From: an uncultured bacterium | GTDB taxonomy: Bacteria; Bacteroidota; Bacteroidia; Bacteroidales; Bacteroidaceae | NCBI GenBank assembly: GCA_905216025.1 | Contig: CAJMSE010000013.1 | Coordinates: 1 to 64,000, forward strand | DNA length: 64,000 bases | Direction: 5' to 3' | Shown here: positions 33,870 through 42,631 of the stretch, in pieces | How positions within the stretch are numbered: position 1 is the stretch's first letter | Layout of the letters: every line of letters begins with the position of its first letter | Position numbers and translations under genes: made by a program | Notes under the pieces: generated by a model | Databases searched by the model: none | What the model saw: only the letters and a program-made list of their open reading frames with translations | Told to the model about the DNA's origin: nothing

Positions 33870-34628
33870 TTATATTCTTACATTAATACCCTCTTTCCTG
33901 AGATAACGCTTCAAATCGGGTATCTTGATTTCTCCGAAGTGGAACACGCTTGCGGCGAGAGCGGCGTCGGCATGCCCCTCTGTGAATGTGTCCCTGAAGT
34001 CTTCCATGCGTCCCGCGCCGCCACTTGCGATGACGGGGATTGACAGCGTGTCTGCCAGCTGTGCGATGGCGTCGTTGGCATAGCCGCCCTTGACGCCGTC
34101 GTGGTCCATGCTTGTGAAGAGAATCTCTCCAGCGCCGCGCTCCTGTACTTCGTGAGCCCATTCAAACAGGCCTCTCTCCGTGCGCTCGCGTCCGCCTTTC
34201 AGATAGCAGTGCCATCCGTCGCTGTCGTGCCGGGCGTCTATGGCACAGACGCAGACCTGGCTTCCGAACCGTCCGGCGATGTCCTCAATCAGTCCCGGAT
34301 TCCTGAGGGCGGCACTGTTCACGCTTACCTTGTCTGCGCCGGCAGACAGCAGGCGGTCTACATCTGAAATCTCGTTTATGCCGCCGCCGACGGTGAACGG
34401 GATGTTTATCTCCGCCGCCACGCGCGACACCATATCGGTGAACGTCTTGCGCTCTTCAAAGCTCGCCGTGATGTCGAGGAATACAAGCTCGTCCGCTCCG
34501 ATGTCGCTGTACTTCTTTCCGAGTTCCACCGGGTCGCCGGCGGTCCGCAGCCCGACGAAGTTGACGCCTTTGACGGTCTCACCGTTCCTTACGTCCAGGC
34601 ATGGAATTATACGTTTAGCAAGTCCCAT
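33870..34628 (-). CDS. hisF: Imidazole glycerol phosphate synthase, cyclase subunit
   Basis: With HisH makes imidazole glycerol phosphate and AICAR. The half-barrel repeats are clear: AKRIIPCLDVRNGETVKG (Asp11 region) and later CVCAIDARHDSDGWHCYLKGG with FTSMDHDGVKGGY (second catalytic Asp). Phosphate loops VGGGI and ASGGAG are present. The 252 residues are normal. It overlaps hisA by 22 bp, so translation is probably coupled. Confidence 0.96.
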   Translation of the reverse strand: MGLAKRIIPCLDVRNGETVKGVNFVGLRTAGDPVELGKKYSDIGADELVFLDITASFEERKTFTDMVSRVAAEINIPFTVGGGINEISDVDRLLSAGADKVSVNSAALRNPGLIEDIAGRFGSQVCVCAIDARHDSDGWHCYLKGGRERTERGLFEWAHEVQERGAGEILFTSMDHDGVKGGYANDAIAQLADTLSIPVIASGGAGRMEDFRDTFTEGHADAALAASVFHFGEIKIPDLKRYLRKEGINVRI

Positions 34629-35332
34629 AACTCTTCTGGTTTGATTCTTCCTTCATAGAAAGCTTTTCCGAAAACGACCGCGGGTACGCCCTCCCTGTCA
34701 AGCCGGCGTATGTCTTCCGCCGTGGAAACGCCACCGCTTGCGATGAGGTTCAGGCGTGGAAACGCCTCCAACACCTCTTTATATAGTGCCACATCGGGGC
34801 CTGTCAGCGTGCCGTCGCGCGAAATCTCGGTGCACAGCACGTTGGTCACGCCAGCTTCAGTATACCGCCCGATGAAGTCCGTCAGGGTGATGTCGGAATC
34901 TTCATGCCATCCGTTTATTGATATCTTGCCCTTGCGCACGTCTGCCCCGAGGATTATCCTGTCTGCTCCGTACGTGCCGAGCCATTCCATAAGCAGATCC
35001 GGCGAGGTGACGGCGACGGAGCCTACCGTGACCATCGACGCGCCGGCGTCGAGCACGCGTTTCAAGTCTTCTCCAGTCTTGATGCCTCCGCCGAAATCAA
35101 CTGTCAGCCTGGTGGCTGCCGTTATCTTTTCTAGCACGTCTATATTCACCACGTGCTTTGAGCGCGCTCCGTCCAAATCGACGATGTGGAGGCGTTTGAA
35201 TCCGTAGTCTTCGAATTGCTTTGCCATGTCGACAGGACTGCTGCTATAAATCTTTTTCGATTCATAGTCGCCTTTGGTGAGCCTTACGCATTCGCCGCCG
35301 ATGATGTCTATCGCAGGTATGAGTTCTATCAT
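34607..35332 (-). CDS. hisA: Phosphoribosylformimino-AICAR phosphate isomerase
   Basis: Amadori-type isomerase of the histidine pathway, homologous to HisF. IELIPAIDIIGGECVRLTKGDY contains the catalytic Asp8, with FGGGIKTGEDLKRVL and a C-terminal IASGGVSTAEDIRRL. The 241 residues are normal. It overlaps hisH by 4 bp and hisF by 22 bp. Confidence 0.96.
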   Translation of the reverse strand: MIELIPAIDIIGGECVRLTKGDYESKKIYSSSPVDMAKQFEDYGFKRLHIVDLDGARSKHVVNIDVLEKITAATRLTVDFGGGIKTGEDLKRVLDAGASMVTVGSVAVTSPDLLMEWLGTYGADRIILGADVRKGKISINGWHEDSDITLTDFIGRYTEAGVTNVLCTEISRDGTLTGPDVALYKEVLEAFPRLNLIASGGVSTAEDIRRLDREGVPAVVFGKAFYEGRIKPEELWDLLNV

Positions 35333-35919
35333 AAGCTAAGGAAGTTTTGCAGTATGGCTTCTCCTATGCCGCCGCTCTTCTCCGGATGGAACTGCGTCGC
35401 GTAGAAGTTGCCGTGCCGTATGGCGGCACTGAATGGGTGGATATAGTCTGCCTTGGCTATCGTGTAGTTGCCTACCGGCACGTAATAGCTGTGTACGAAG
35501 TATACATATTCGTTGTCTCCTATACCTTTGAACAGGTCGCCCGTCATGTCGTAGAGCGAGTTCCAACCTATTGCAGGAATCTTCTCGCGGCCTGTCACAG
35601 GGACAAAGCGCTTCACCCCGGCATCTATTATGCCGAGGCATTCCGTGTCGCTCTCTTCCGAGTGGCGGCACATCAGCTGCTGTCCGACGCATATCCCGAG
35701 CACGGGCTGCTTCAGTTCCGGTATCACCCGGTCGAGCCCCGTTGCCCTCAGACACCTCATTGCGGTGCCGGCCTCTCCCTGTCCCGGCAGCAGAACCTTG
35801 TCTGCACCGGCCAGCAGCCTGGCATCATCTGTTATCACAGGTGATATGCCGAGCCTCTTCAGGGCGTTGACAACAGAGTAGATGTTGCCCGCATTGTATT
35901 TAACGATGGCGACATTCAT
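35329..35919 (-). CDS. hisH: Imidazole glycerol phosphate synthase, glutaminase subunit
   Basis: Class I glutamine amidotransferase feeding ammonia to HisF. The nucleophile is the Cys in LGICVGQQLM (about 74-83); the catalytic His and Glu are in TQFHPEKSGG near 178. The oxyanion segment reads LLPGQGEAGTAM, a small variation on PGVG. The 196 residues are normal. Its ATG overlaps the purU stop by one base (TGATG). Confidence 0.95.
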   Translation of the reverse strand: MNVAIVKYNAGNIYSVVNALKRLGISPVITDDARLLAGADKVLLPGQGEAGTAMRCLRATGLDRVIPELKQPVLGICVGQQLMCRHSEESDTECLGIIDAGVKRFVPVTGREKIPAIGWNSLYDMTGDLFKGIGDNEYVYFVHSYYVPVGNYTIAKADYIHPFSAAIRHGNFYATQFHPEKSGGIGEAILQNFLSL

Positions 35920-36782
35920 CAGCTGAAGATAATCGTTTTGTTGTGATATGTCAGTATCTTTCTTTCGATGTGCTTCGTCACGGCCCGCGACAGCACGATT
36001 TTCTCGAGGTCACGGCCTTTGAGCACGAGCGATTCCGGCGTGTCCTTGTGGCTTATCCGTACCACGTCCTGTTCGATGATGGGGCCTGCATCCAGCTCGT
36101 CGGTCACGTAGTGGCTCGTCGCCCCGATGATTTTTACGCCCCGCTTCCATGCCTGATGGTACGGCTTGGCGCCGATGAAGGCGGGCAGGAACGAGTGGTG
36201 TATATTAATAATGTGGTTCGGATAGGCCTTGATCATGTTGTCGCTGATGATCTGCATGTAGCGTGCCAGCACTATGAAGCTGACCTTTTCCTTCTTCAGC
36301 AGTTCCATCTCGGTCCGCTCGACTTCCTCCTTGTTCGAGTGGTCCTTGTTGATAGACCATACATAGTATGGTATGTCAAACTGCTCGGCGATGTAGCGCA
36401 GGTCTTCGTGGTTGCTCACGATGCAGGGGATGTCCACCTCCCATTCTCCGGCCTTGTACCTTGCGAGCAGGTCGTAGAGGCAGTGGCTCATCTTGCTGAC
36501 GAATATAGCCATCCTCGGGCGTACGTCGTTGAAATACAGGTTGCATTCCATGTTGTATCTCTGGGCATACAGCGTGTCGATATACTCCTTTATCTTGTCG
36601 CGCGGAATCATGAATCTGTCCAGTTCCCACTCTATGCGCATGAAGAAAAAGCCGTCCTGCCGGTCTACATACTGGTCAAGATAAACGATGTTACCCTGAT
36701 TATCCGTTATGAACTTGGTTATTTCGGATATGATGCCCTGTTGGTCCGGGCAGTGTAGAAGCAGAATCGCTGTTGGTCTCAT
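35919..36782 (-). CDS. purU: Formyltetrahydrofolate deformylase
   Basis: Hydrolyses 10-formyl-THF to formate and THF, balancing one-carbon pools and supplying formate for purine synthesis. An N-terminal ACT domain (1-~80; LLHCPDQQGIISEITKFI) precedes the formyltransferase fold with INIHHSFLPAFIGAKPYHQAW and the catalytic His/Asp region SHYVTDELDAGPII. The 287 residues are normal. It leads the his gene run, and a -7 element (36822-36829) stands 40 bp upstream. A purine-related enzyme with his genes makes sense because the pathway yields AICAR. Confidence 0.95.
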   Translation of the reverse strand: MRPTAILLLHCPDQQGIISEITKFITDNQGNIVYLDQYVDRQDGFFFMRIEWELDRFMIPRDKIKEYIDTLYAQRYNMECNLYFNDVRPRMAIFVSKMSHCLYDLLARYKAGEWEVDIPCIVSNHEDLRYIAEQFDIPYYVWSINKDHSNKEEVERTEMELLKKEKVSFIVLARYMQIISDNMIKAYPNHIINIHHSFLPAFIGAKPYHQAWKRGVKIIGATSHYVTDELDAGPIIEQDVVRISHKDTPESLVLKGRDLEKIVLSRAVTKHIERKILTYHNKTIIFS

Positions 36783-36821
36783 TTACTTTAGTGCTTATGT
36801 CAATGTGTAACAATTAGTGGG

Positions 36822-36829
36822 CAAAATTA
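36822..36829 (-). promoter_or_regulatory. -7 element of the purU-his run
   Basis: TAATTTTG on the minus strand is an exact TAnnTTTG match. It could drive purU-hisH-hisA-hisF-hisIE and perhaps the ftsE-like gene. Confidence 0.5.
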
Positions 36830-36894
36830 CAAAAAAAATCTGATGAGAGGCTGTTTATTGCGAGTTTTTTTCAATAAACCTGTGATATGACGGC

Positions 36895-37629
36895 CTATTT
36901 GTTCACGCCGTACCCGAACAGGGCGAAGTCTCCTTTGAGCGGGTCGTCGGGGAATATGGCTGCCAGTGCCTTTGTCAGCTTGCGTGCCGAAGCCATCGAC
37001 GCGCTGCTGCCGGATATGAGTCCGAGGCGGCGTGCCTCCTGCACGACGTGCGTGTCCATCGGTATTATCAGCGTCCGCTTGTCAATGAAACTGCTCCACA
37101 GGCCGAGGTCTACCGGCGAACCGTCTCTCACCATCCATCTCAGGAACATGCAGACCCGCTTGCAGGCCGATGTTGTATCTTTCGGGATGATTCCCGTTAT
37201 GCCGCGGGCAGCGAAAAATCCGCATATCGCCTTTACGGCCGAGAGGCCGTCCGTAGCTTCTGCCTCGACGAAGCCGCCGATGGAACTGTATTCCTCAAGC
37301 ATGCTCTTGAGGGCGTGCAGAAAGCTGTTCATCGTGCGCATCGTGTACAGCCGGTAAAAGCATTCGTCGCTGCACGGTATGTCACGGTCGAACTGTCCGC
37401 TCCTTACCCATTCGTAAGGCTCTCCTCCCGAGCAGTCGAGTATATGCTGTATCTTTGGCATGAACTGTTTGCGGCTGCCGTAGCTGACCGACGATGCGAT
37501 GAAGGCTATTGTCTCCTGGTTTAGCCGGCCGCTGACACGGTGCATGAAGCAGCTCGGGTCTTCGGGCAGGAAAGCCGCCGTCTCGTATCTTTCGGCATAT
37601 CCGGTAAGCAATGATTTGATGTCGTCCAT
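36895..37629 (-). CDS. TIGR02757 (DUF2400) family protein
   Basis: A 244-residue protein of a Bacteroidota-typical family of unknown function, with a fold related to HhH-GPD DNA glycosylases. Visible are MDDIKSLLTGYAERYE, IAFIASSVSYGSRKQF, KRVCMFLRWMVRDGSPVDLGLW and the conserved IIPMDTHVVQEARRLGL. The C-terminus GDFALFGYGVNK is intact. A longer frame reaches 37668, but its first 13 codons lie in one arm of a perfect 20-bp inverted repeat (37643-37708), so the ATG at 37629 is preferred. It follows uxaB with that hairpin between. Confidence 0.75.
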   Translation of the reverse strand: MDDIKSLLTGYAERYETAAFLPEDPSCFMHRVSGRLNQETIAFIASSVSYGSRKQFMPKIQHILDCSGGEPYEWVRSGQFDRDIPCSDECFYRLYTMRTMNSFLHALKSMLEEYSSIGGFVEAEATDGLSAVKAICGFFAARGITGIIPKDTTSACKRVCMFLRWMVRDGSPVDLGLWSSFIDKRTLIIPMDTHVVQEARRLGLISGSSASMASARKLTKALAAIFPDDPLKGDFALFGYGVNK

Positions 37630-37642
37630 ATTGATATAAAGC

Positions 37643-37708
37643 TTACCCGCAAAACCGGCACGGTACAACCGGACTGCTCCGGAGCTTGCGTGCTGGTTTT
37701 GCGGGTAA
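37643..37708 (-). terminator. 20-bp inverted repeat after uxaB
   Basis: Arms TTACCCGCAAAACCGGCACG (37643-37662) and CGTGCTGGTTTTGCGGGTAA (37689-37708) pair with one mismatch. The loop holds a second small stem (CCGGA and TCCGG). On the minus strand it follows the uxaB stop by 26 bp. It is short of a T-run, so termination may be partial. Confidence 0.55.
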
Positions 37709-37734
37709 TGCTGTTTCGGATAAATTGTTTGTTA

Positions 37735-39174
37735 TCAGAGTATTGTCTTGACTGCCTCAAGCATACCTTTCTCCTGTATGAGATCGAGATACTGCTTCAC
37801 GAGAGCGTTCAGTCCGGTGATGGCGTTGAGGTCTTCGCTCCATATTGATGTAGCGCCGAGCACGCCGTCGGTCACCTTCTGTGTGTCGCCAGTAGCCCAC
37901 AGTTCCTTGAGCAGGTCCATGATGTCCTGTGCGTCGTTCGGGATAATTTCCGTGCCGTCTTCTCTCTTGCCTCCCTTATAGTAGGTGATGATGGCTGCGA
38001 GACCGAACACGAGGCCCTTCGGCAGCTCGCCCTTGCGCTCCAGATATGTCTTCACTCCTGGCAGGTCGCGTGCGCAGAACTTCGGGAAGGAGTTGAGCAT
38101 GATGCTCGTAACCTGATGGTCTACGTACGGATTGTCGAAGCGCTCGAGCACGTCGGCGGCAAACTTCTCCAGTTCGTCCATCGGAAGGTCAAGCGTCTGC
38201 ATCAGCTCGTCGAACTGAACCTTGTGGATGTACTTGCCTATCACCTCATGGTTGCAGGCATCGCGCACGATGTTTACGCCGCTGAGGAATGCCACGGGCG
38301 AGAGAACGGTGTGCGGGCCGTTGAGCAGAGTCACCTTGCGCTTGTGGTAGGGCTCCTCCGACGGTACGAACAGCACGTGCAGTCCGGCCTTGTCTGCGGG
38401 GAATTCCTTTGCTATCTCCTTCGGTGCCTCGATTACCCAGAGGTGGAAAGTCTCGGCCTGTACCACGAGATTGTCGCGGTAGCTGATCTTCTCCTGTATC
38501 TCGGCGATTTCCTTGCGGGGGAATCCGGGGACGATGCGGTCTACCAGTGTGGCATATACTCCGCAATGGTTGTCGAACCACTCCTTGAATTCCTTAGGCA
38601 GCTTCCAAAGCTCTATGTACTTGTTGATGCAGTCCTTCAGCACGTGTCCGTTCAGGAATATAAGCTCGCAGGGGAAGATGATGAGTCCCTTCGACGGGTC
38701 ACCGTTGAATGTCTGCCAGCGGCGGTAGAGCAGCTGCACGAGCTTGCCGGGGTAAGAAGATGCAGGAGCGTCTTCAAGCTTGCACTCGGGGTCGAATGCG
38801 ATGCCGGCCTCTGTCGTGTTCGAGATGACGAAACGTATCTCAGGCTGGTCTGCCAGGGCCATGAAGGCCTGGTTCTGTGTATATGGATTCAGCGCACGGC
38901 TGATAACGTCTACGCGCTGCAGCGTGTTTACCGGCTGACCGTTTTCGCGGCCCTGCAGGTTCACGTGGTACAGGCAGTCCTGGCCGTTGAGCCACTCTGC
39001 CATTCCGCGCTCGATGGGCTGGACGACTACAACCGAGCCGTTGAAGTCTGTTTTCTGGTCCATGTTCCAGATAATCCAATCTACGAATGCACGAAGGAAG
39101 TTACCTTCTCCAAACTGGATGACCTTTTCGGGCATCACGCTCTTTGGAGCAAAGTTTTTGTTTAATGGTTTCAT
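37735..39174 (-). CDS. uxaB: Tagaturonate reductase (altronate oxidoreductase)
   Basis: NAD-dependent enzyme interconverting tagaturonate and altronate in galacturonate breakdown; member of the long-chain mannitol dehydrogenase family. The Rossmann start reads VIQFGEGNFLRAFVDWIIW (about 19-37). The family segments SNTTEAGI, LIIFPCELIFLNGHVLKD and VTLLNGPHTVLSPVAFL (with the catalytic Lys/Asn/His region) are present. The 479 residues match UxaB. A promoter (39221-39228) lies upstream. It lies near uxuA and the SDR gene but has its own transcript. Confidence 0.88.
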   Translation of the reverse strand: MKPLNKNFAPKSVMPEKVIQFGEGNFLRAFVDWIIWNMDQKTDFNGSVVVVQPIERGMAEWLNGQDCLYHVNLQGRENGQPVNTLQRVDVISRALNPYTQNQAFMALADQPEIRFVISNTTEAGIAFDPECKLEDAPASSYPGKLVQLLYRRWQTFNGDPSKGLIIFPCELIFLNGHVLKDCINKYIELWKLPKEFKEWFDNHCGVYATLVDRIVPGFPRKEIAEIQEKISYRDNLVVQAETFHLWVIEAPKEIAKEFPADKAGLHVLFVPSEEPYHKRKVTLLNGPHTVLSPVAFLSGVNIVRDACNHEVIGKYIHKVQFDELMQTLDLPMDELEKFAADVLERFDNPYVDHQVTSIMLNSFPKFCARDLPGVKTYLERKGELPKGLVFGLAAIITYYKGGKREDGTEIIPNDAQDIMDLLKELWATGDTQKVTDGVLGATSIWSEDLNAITGLNALVKQYLDLIQEKGMLEAVKTIL

Positions 39175-39220
39175 AATAATACAATTATTTGTTTTTAGAT
39201 TTGTTTTTAATTTATTTCCG

Positions 39221-39228
39221 CAAAGTTA
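39221..39228 (-). promoter_or_regulatory. -7 element of uxaB
   Basis: TAACTTTG on the minus strand is an exact TAnnTTTG match, 46 bp before the ATG. Confidence 0.5.
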
Positions 39229-39339
39229 CACTTTTTTTTCTAAACGGAGATAAAACGGCGGGATTTATTTAATAAAAATGTATTTAGCCGGCCGGCTGGA
39301 TGCCGGATGCTCCCCGGTGCCGTGCGGCGGAGCCTCCGT

Positions 39340-39493
39340 GATGATGCGGCGGAGGCCTTCCGACGGTGCCATGGGCAGGGTTTGACGGTGCGTCGGATTG
39401 CCCGCTGATGTGTTCTGCTTGCTTTCAAATGCGTTTGTGCCCGCTATCAAAAGTGTTTTTGAGCGTTAAGCTAAGTGCTTTTGCCTGCTGCCG
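39340..39493 (+). repeat. Dispersed intergenic repeat, copy B (seven 22-bp units)
   Basis: Seven 22-bp units with the same order as copy A. They begin GATGATGCGG, GACGGTGCCA, GACGGTGCGT, TGATGTGTTCTG, AATGCGTTTGTG, AAAGTGTTTTTGAG and TAAGTGCTTTTGCC. One or two diverged units may precede from 39296. It fills most of the gap between uxaB and the SDR gene; the rest holds the uxaB promoter and the SDR terminator. Confidence 0.8.
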
Positions 39494-39545
39494 CATGCTC
39501 TTTCTGCATTCAGTAATTCTGTATCGGTCTTATGGAAATGAAAAA

Positions 39546-39589
39546 TCCCCTTGCTCCTGTGGTCTGCATGGACCGTCGGAGCAAGGGGA
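39546..39589 (-). terminator. Terminator after the SDR gene
   Basis: TCCCCTTGCTCC (39546-39557) pairs perfectly with GGAGCAAGGGGA (39578-39589); GGTC and GACC extend the stem inside. On the minus strand a TTTTT run follows directly. Confidence 0.8.
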
Positions 39590-39620
39590 CTGGTATGTCT
39601 GTCAGTGTATAACGGGATGT

Positions 39621-40433
39621 TTACATGGCGAAGGCGTTGAAGCCGCCGTCTACTACGGCGACTGTGCCGGTGACGAATTTGGCCGCGTCGCTCATCAGGT
39701 AGTGTATCGTTCCGCAGAGCTCTTCGGGGTCGCCCATGCGGCCGAACGGTGTCTGACGGATGACGTCCTGGCCGCGCTGGGTGTATGTGCCGTCAGGGTT
39801 GGTGAGCAGTGCGCGGTTCTGTTCGGTGATGAAGAAGCCCGGAGCGATGGCGTTCACCCTGATGCCTTCGCCGAATTTCTTTGCGCATTCGGTGGCCATG
39901 AATGCCGTGAAGTTTGATATGCCGGCCTTGGCGGCGGCATATCCGCATACGCGTGTCATGGGCCTGAAGGCCGCCATCGACGAGAAGTTGATGATGCTGC
40001 CCTTGCCCTGGGCCACCATCGGTTCGAGGAATATCTGCGTGGGGATGACCGTTCCGGTGAGGTTCAGCGAGAGAACGGTCTGGAACTGGGCCGGGTCGAG
40101 GTCAAAGATGTTCTGGTCCGGGCCTATCGTGGCGCCGGCCATGTTACCTCCCGCGGCGTTGAGCAGAGTGTCTATGCGTCCGTATTTGGCCATGATGTCG
40201 TCGCGGTTCTTCTTCACCGTGGCGATGTCCATCACGTCGGTCTTCATGAACTCGCATGTTCCTCCGGCCGCGCAGATATCTTCCGCTATCTTGCGTCCCA
40301 CCTCTTCCTTGCGTCCGAGGATTATCACTTTGGCGCCGTTCTCTGCCAGATACTGTGCTATTGAGCGGCCGAGAACTCCCGTGCCGCCGGTGATTACCAC
40401 TACGTAATCCTTTATTTCGAATAAGTTTGTCAT
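39621..40433 (-). CDS. SDR oxidoreductase, probable D-mannonate oxidoreductase
   Basis: Short-chain dehydrogenase of 270 residues. The NAD(P) motif is VITGGTGVLGRSIAQYL (12-28), the active-site Ser is in INFSSMAAF, and YAAAKAG supplies Tyr and Lys. The insert RPMTRVCGY and the C-terminus DGGFNAFAM match SDR-type fructuronate reductases found beside uxuA in Bacteroidota. The product would be mannonate, substrate of the upstream enzyme. Its ATG overlaps the uxuA stop (4 bp). 2-deoxy-gluconate dehydrogenase is an alternative. Confidence 0.8.
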   Translation of the reverse strand: MTNLFEIKDYVVVITGGTGVLGRSIAQYLAENGAKVIILGRKEEVGRKIAEDICAAGGTCEFMKTDVMDIATVKKNRDDIMAKYGRIDTLLNAAGGNMAGATIGPDQNIFDLDPAQFQTVLSLNLTGTVIPTQIFLEPMVAQGKGSIINFSSMAAFRPMTRVCGYAAAKAGISNFTAFMATECAKKFGEGIRVNAIAPGFFITEQNRALLTNPDGTYTQRGQDVIRQTPFGRMGDPEELCGTIHYLMSDAAKFVTGTVAVVDGGFNAFAM

Positions 40434-41629
40434 TTGAAAAATCCCGGTTGGGTATATTTGATTCCTAATTCATTATCTACTGTGGCCAGAATGCCCTGCA
40501 CCTGACCCATGGCGAACATGCGGCCGAGGAATGAGTAGCCGGCGTTGTAGCCGCGGCTCTCGTCGCCGAGCATCGTCATGCCGTGGTCTACGCGCATCGG
40601 CAGGGCGGGGTTTGTCTTCTCGAAGATGCGGGCCAGCTCTATCAGGTCGGCCCGTCCGCCGAGGTGTGATGCCTCGGTGAAGTCGCCGTTGGGGAAGATG
40701 TGGCATGAGCGCAGATGCACGAACCATGTGCGTCCGGCATATTTCCGTGCGAGCTCCACCACGTCGTTGTGTGCTCCGGCAGACAGCGAGCCGGCGCAGA
40801 AGGTTAGTCCGTTGTGAGGATTGTCCACAGCCTTGAGGAACCAGTCGATGTCTTCGTCGCAGGTGACGATGCGCGGCAGGCCGAGAATGGGGAAGGGTGG
40901 GTCGTCCGGATGCACGCACATATACATGTCATACTCCTCGCATGTGGGCATTATCGCGTCGAGGAAGTATCTCATGTTCTCCCTGAGCTTGTCCTTGTCG
41001 ATGTCCTTGTACAGTGCGAGCAGCTGGCGGAAGAGCTCCACGGGGTGCTCGTCGTCTTCCTTTATGTTTCCGCTGACGAAGCCCTGCGTCTTCACGATGA
41101 TGTTTTCCACCAGCTTATGCTCGTCTTCCGGCGTCATCGTCTTCTTCAGTTCGTCAACCTGGTTGAGGATATCCTGTGGCCAGTCGGCAGCAGCTCCCTC
41201 GCGCTTCAGGATGTGGATGTCGAAGTATGCGAACCTTGCGTGCGAGAAATAGAGGTTTGTCGTGCCGTTCGGGTTGCTGTGTTCGAGGTCCGTGCGTGCC
41301 CAGTCGAGCACGGGCATGAAGTTGTAGCACACGGTGTGTATGCCCTCGAGAGAGAGGTTTTTGAGGCTCTCCTTATAGTTCTCTATCAGCCGGTCGCGGT
41401 CTGCGCCCCCGTATTTGATGCTTTCGCACACCGGCAGGCTCTCCACAACAGACCATCGCATGCCATAGCTTTCAATGTATTCGCGCAGGTCGCGTATCTT
41501 CTCGCGTGTCCATACTTCTCCGTTTGGTACGTCGTGCAGTGCCGTGACGATGCCCTCAGTACCGATTTCACGCAGCATGGCAAGTGTTATCTTGTCGTTC
41601 TTGCCAAACCATCTCCATGTTCTTTCCAT
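40430..41629 (-). CDS. uxuA: Mannonate dehydratase
   Basis: Dehydrates D-mannonate to 2-keto-3-deoxygluconate in glucuronate breakdown. Begins MERTWRWFGKNDKITLAMLREIGTEGIV in the usual way. TIM-barrel metal ligands are in MCVHPDDPPFPILGLPRIV, FCAGSLSAGAHNDV, RTWFVHLRSCHIFP and DHGMTMLGDE. The 399 residues are typical. It is first of a two-gene operon with the SDR; a -7 element lies at 41728-41735 with a TTG at -33 spacing. Confidence 0.95.
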   Translation of the reverse strand: MERTWRWFGKNDKITLAMLREIGTEGIVTALHDVPNGEVWTREKIRDLREYIESYGMRWSVVESLPVCESIKYGGADRDRLIENYKESLKNLSLEGIHTVCYNFMPVLDWARTDLEHSNPNGTTNLYFSHARFAYFDIHILKREGAAADWPQDILNQVDELKKTMTPEDEHKLVENIIVKTQGFVSGNIKEDDEHPVELFRQLLALYKDIDKDKLRENMRYFLDAIMPTCEEYDMYMCVHPDDPPFPILGLPRIVTCDEDIDWFLKAVDNPHNGLTFCAGSLSAGAHNDVVELARKYAGRTWFVHLRSCHIFPNGDFTEASHLGGRADLIELARIFEKTNPALPMRVDHGMTMLGDESRGYNAGYSFLGRMFAMGQVQGILATVDNELGIKYTQPGFFK

Positions 41630-41727
41630 TTTTTTAATTTGATAATAATAGTTATTCGGTGCCGGGGCTGTGTCAGCCGGTCAGGTGCCGGCCTGCATGC
41701 TGGTTCCCGAATGAAGTTTGTTTGCTG

Positions 41728-41735
41728 CAAAGATA
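41728..41735 (-). promoter_or_regulatory. -7 element of the uxuA operon
   Basis: TATCTTTG on the minus strand, with TTG 21 bp further upstream as a possible -33 element. Confidence 0.5.
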
Positions 41736-41788
41736 GTAAATAAAAACAAATCGGCGCAATTATTTGCTGTTATCTTGCAGAAAGCACA

Positions 41789-42547
41789 TCATATATGCCT
41801 TCTTCTGAATTCCGAGCACGTGATGGCCGTAGCGATGGCCACGTTCAGGCTCTCCGCGGTGTTGCCCTCGCAGAAGTCGGGAATGAGCAGCCGCCTGCTG
41901 ACGATCTGTCTTACGGCCGGCGATATCCCCTTGCCCTCATTTCCGAACACGATGATGCCGTCGGCGGTCAGTTCCTGGGTGTAGATGTTGTCGCCGTCGA
42001 GGAGCGTTCCGTAGACGGGTATTGCCTTGTCGAGGGCGGAGAGTGTCCGGCAGAGGTCTGTATAGATGATGCGCGTCCGTGCGATGCTGCCCATCGTGGC
42101 CTGCACCACCTTCGGATTGTAGGCGTCTGCCGTGTCGTGGCTGCATAGTATGGTTCTTATTCCGAACCAGTCGGCAATTCTTATTATAGTCCCGAAGTTA
42201 CCGGGGTCCTGCACTCCGTCAAGGGCGATGGTCAGTCCGTCGCCCGGCCGGACCGTCCACATGTCGTCGCCGGCCTGCCTGGGGATGGGAAAGACGGCCA
42301 GAACCTGCTGCGGATTCTGCAGGAAACTGAGCCGGTACAGCTCGTCTTCGGTTATCTCCATGGCTCCGGCCGTCGTACCGTTGTTGGCGGCAATCCACTC
42401 GCGGGTGGCATAGAGGTGCACGGGAGACGCATGGCGCATGAGGTCTCCTACTACTTTTGGGCCTTCGGCGACAAACAGTCTTTCGGCCGTCCGCTTCTTT
42501 TTCATCTCAAGCGAACGGACGAACTTTATCGTATTTTTACTTATCAT
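41789..42547 (-). CDS. SpoU/TrmH-family RNA methyltransferase
   Basis: Predicted 2'-O-ribose methyltransferase acting on rRNA or tRNA. The N-terminal substrate-binding part starts MISKNTIKFVRSLEMKKKR and has RLFVAEGPKVVGDLM. The knotted SPOUT domain shows LDGVQDPGNFGTIIRIADWFG (motif 1), IIVFGNEGKGISP (motif 2) and PDFCEGNTAESLNVAIATAI (motif 3). The start at 42547 is preferred to 42574, since homologues begin close to MISKN. It is divergent from tamL. The target nucleotide is not known. Confidence 0.88.
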   Translation of the reverse strand: MISKNTIKFVRSLEMKKKRTAERLFVAEGPKVVGDLMRHASPVHLYATREWIAANNGTTAGAMEITEDELYRLSFLQNPQQVLAVFPIPRQAGDDMWTVRPGDGLTIALDGVQDPGNFGTIIRIADWFGIRTILCSHDTADAYNPKVVQATMGSIARTRIIYTDLCRTLSALDKAIPVYGTLLDGDNIYTQELTADGIIVFGNEGKGISPAVRQIVSRRLLIPDFCEGNTAESLNVAIATAITCSEFRRRHI

Positions 42548-42605
42548 AGGAATCGTCGGTTTGTAAAAAGTCACTAAAGATTCAGCAAAATTACGAATAA
42601 TGTTT

Positions 42606-42613
42606 TAACTTTG
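42606..42613 (+). promoter_or_regulatory. -7 element of tamL
   Basis: TAACTTTG, exact TAnnTTTG, 18 bp before the ATG at 42632. Confidence 0.5.
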
Positions 42614-42631
42614 CAACTTTAAAAGATATTA

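Noticed and set aside
37643..37668. Longer N-terminus for the TIGR02757 protein
   Set aside because: The extra codons are encoded by an arm of a perfect inverted repeat; the ATG at 37629 fits the family better.
38116..39165. 349-codon plus-strand frame
   Set aside because: Antisense shadow of uxaB; no homology.
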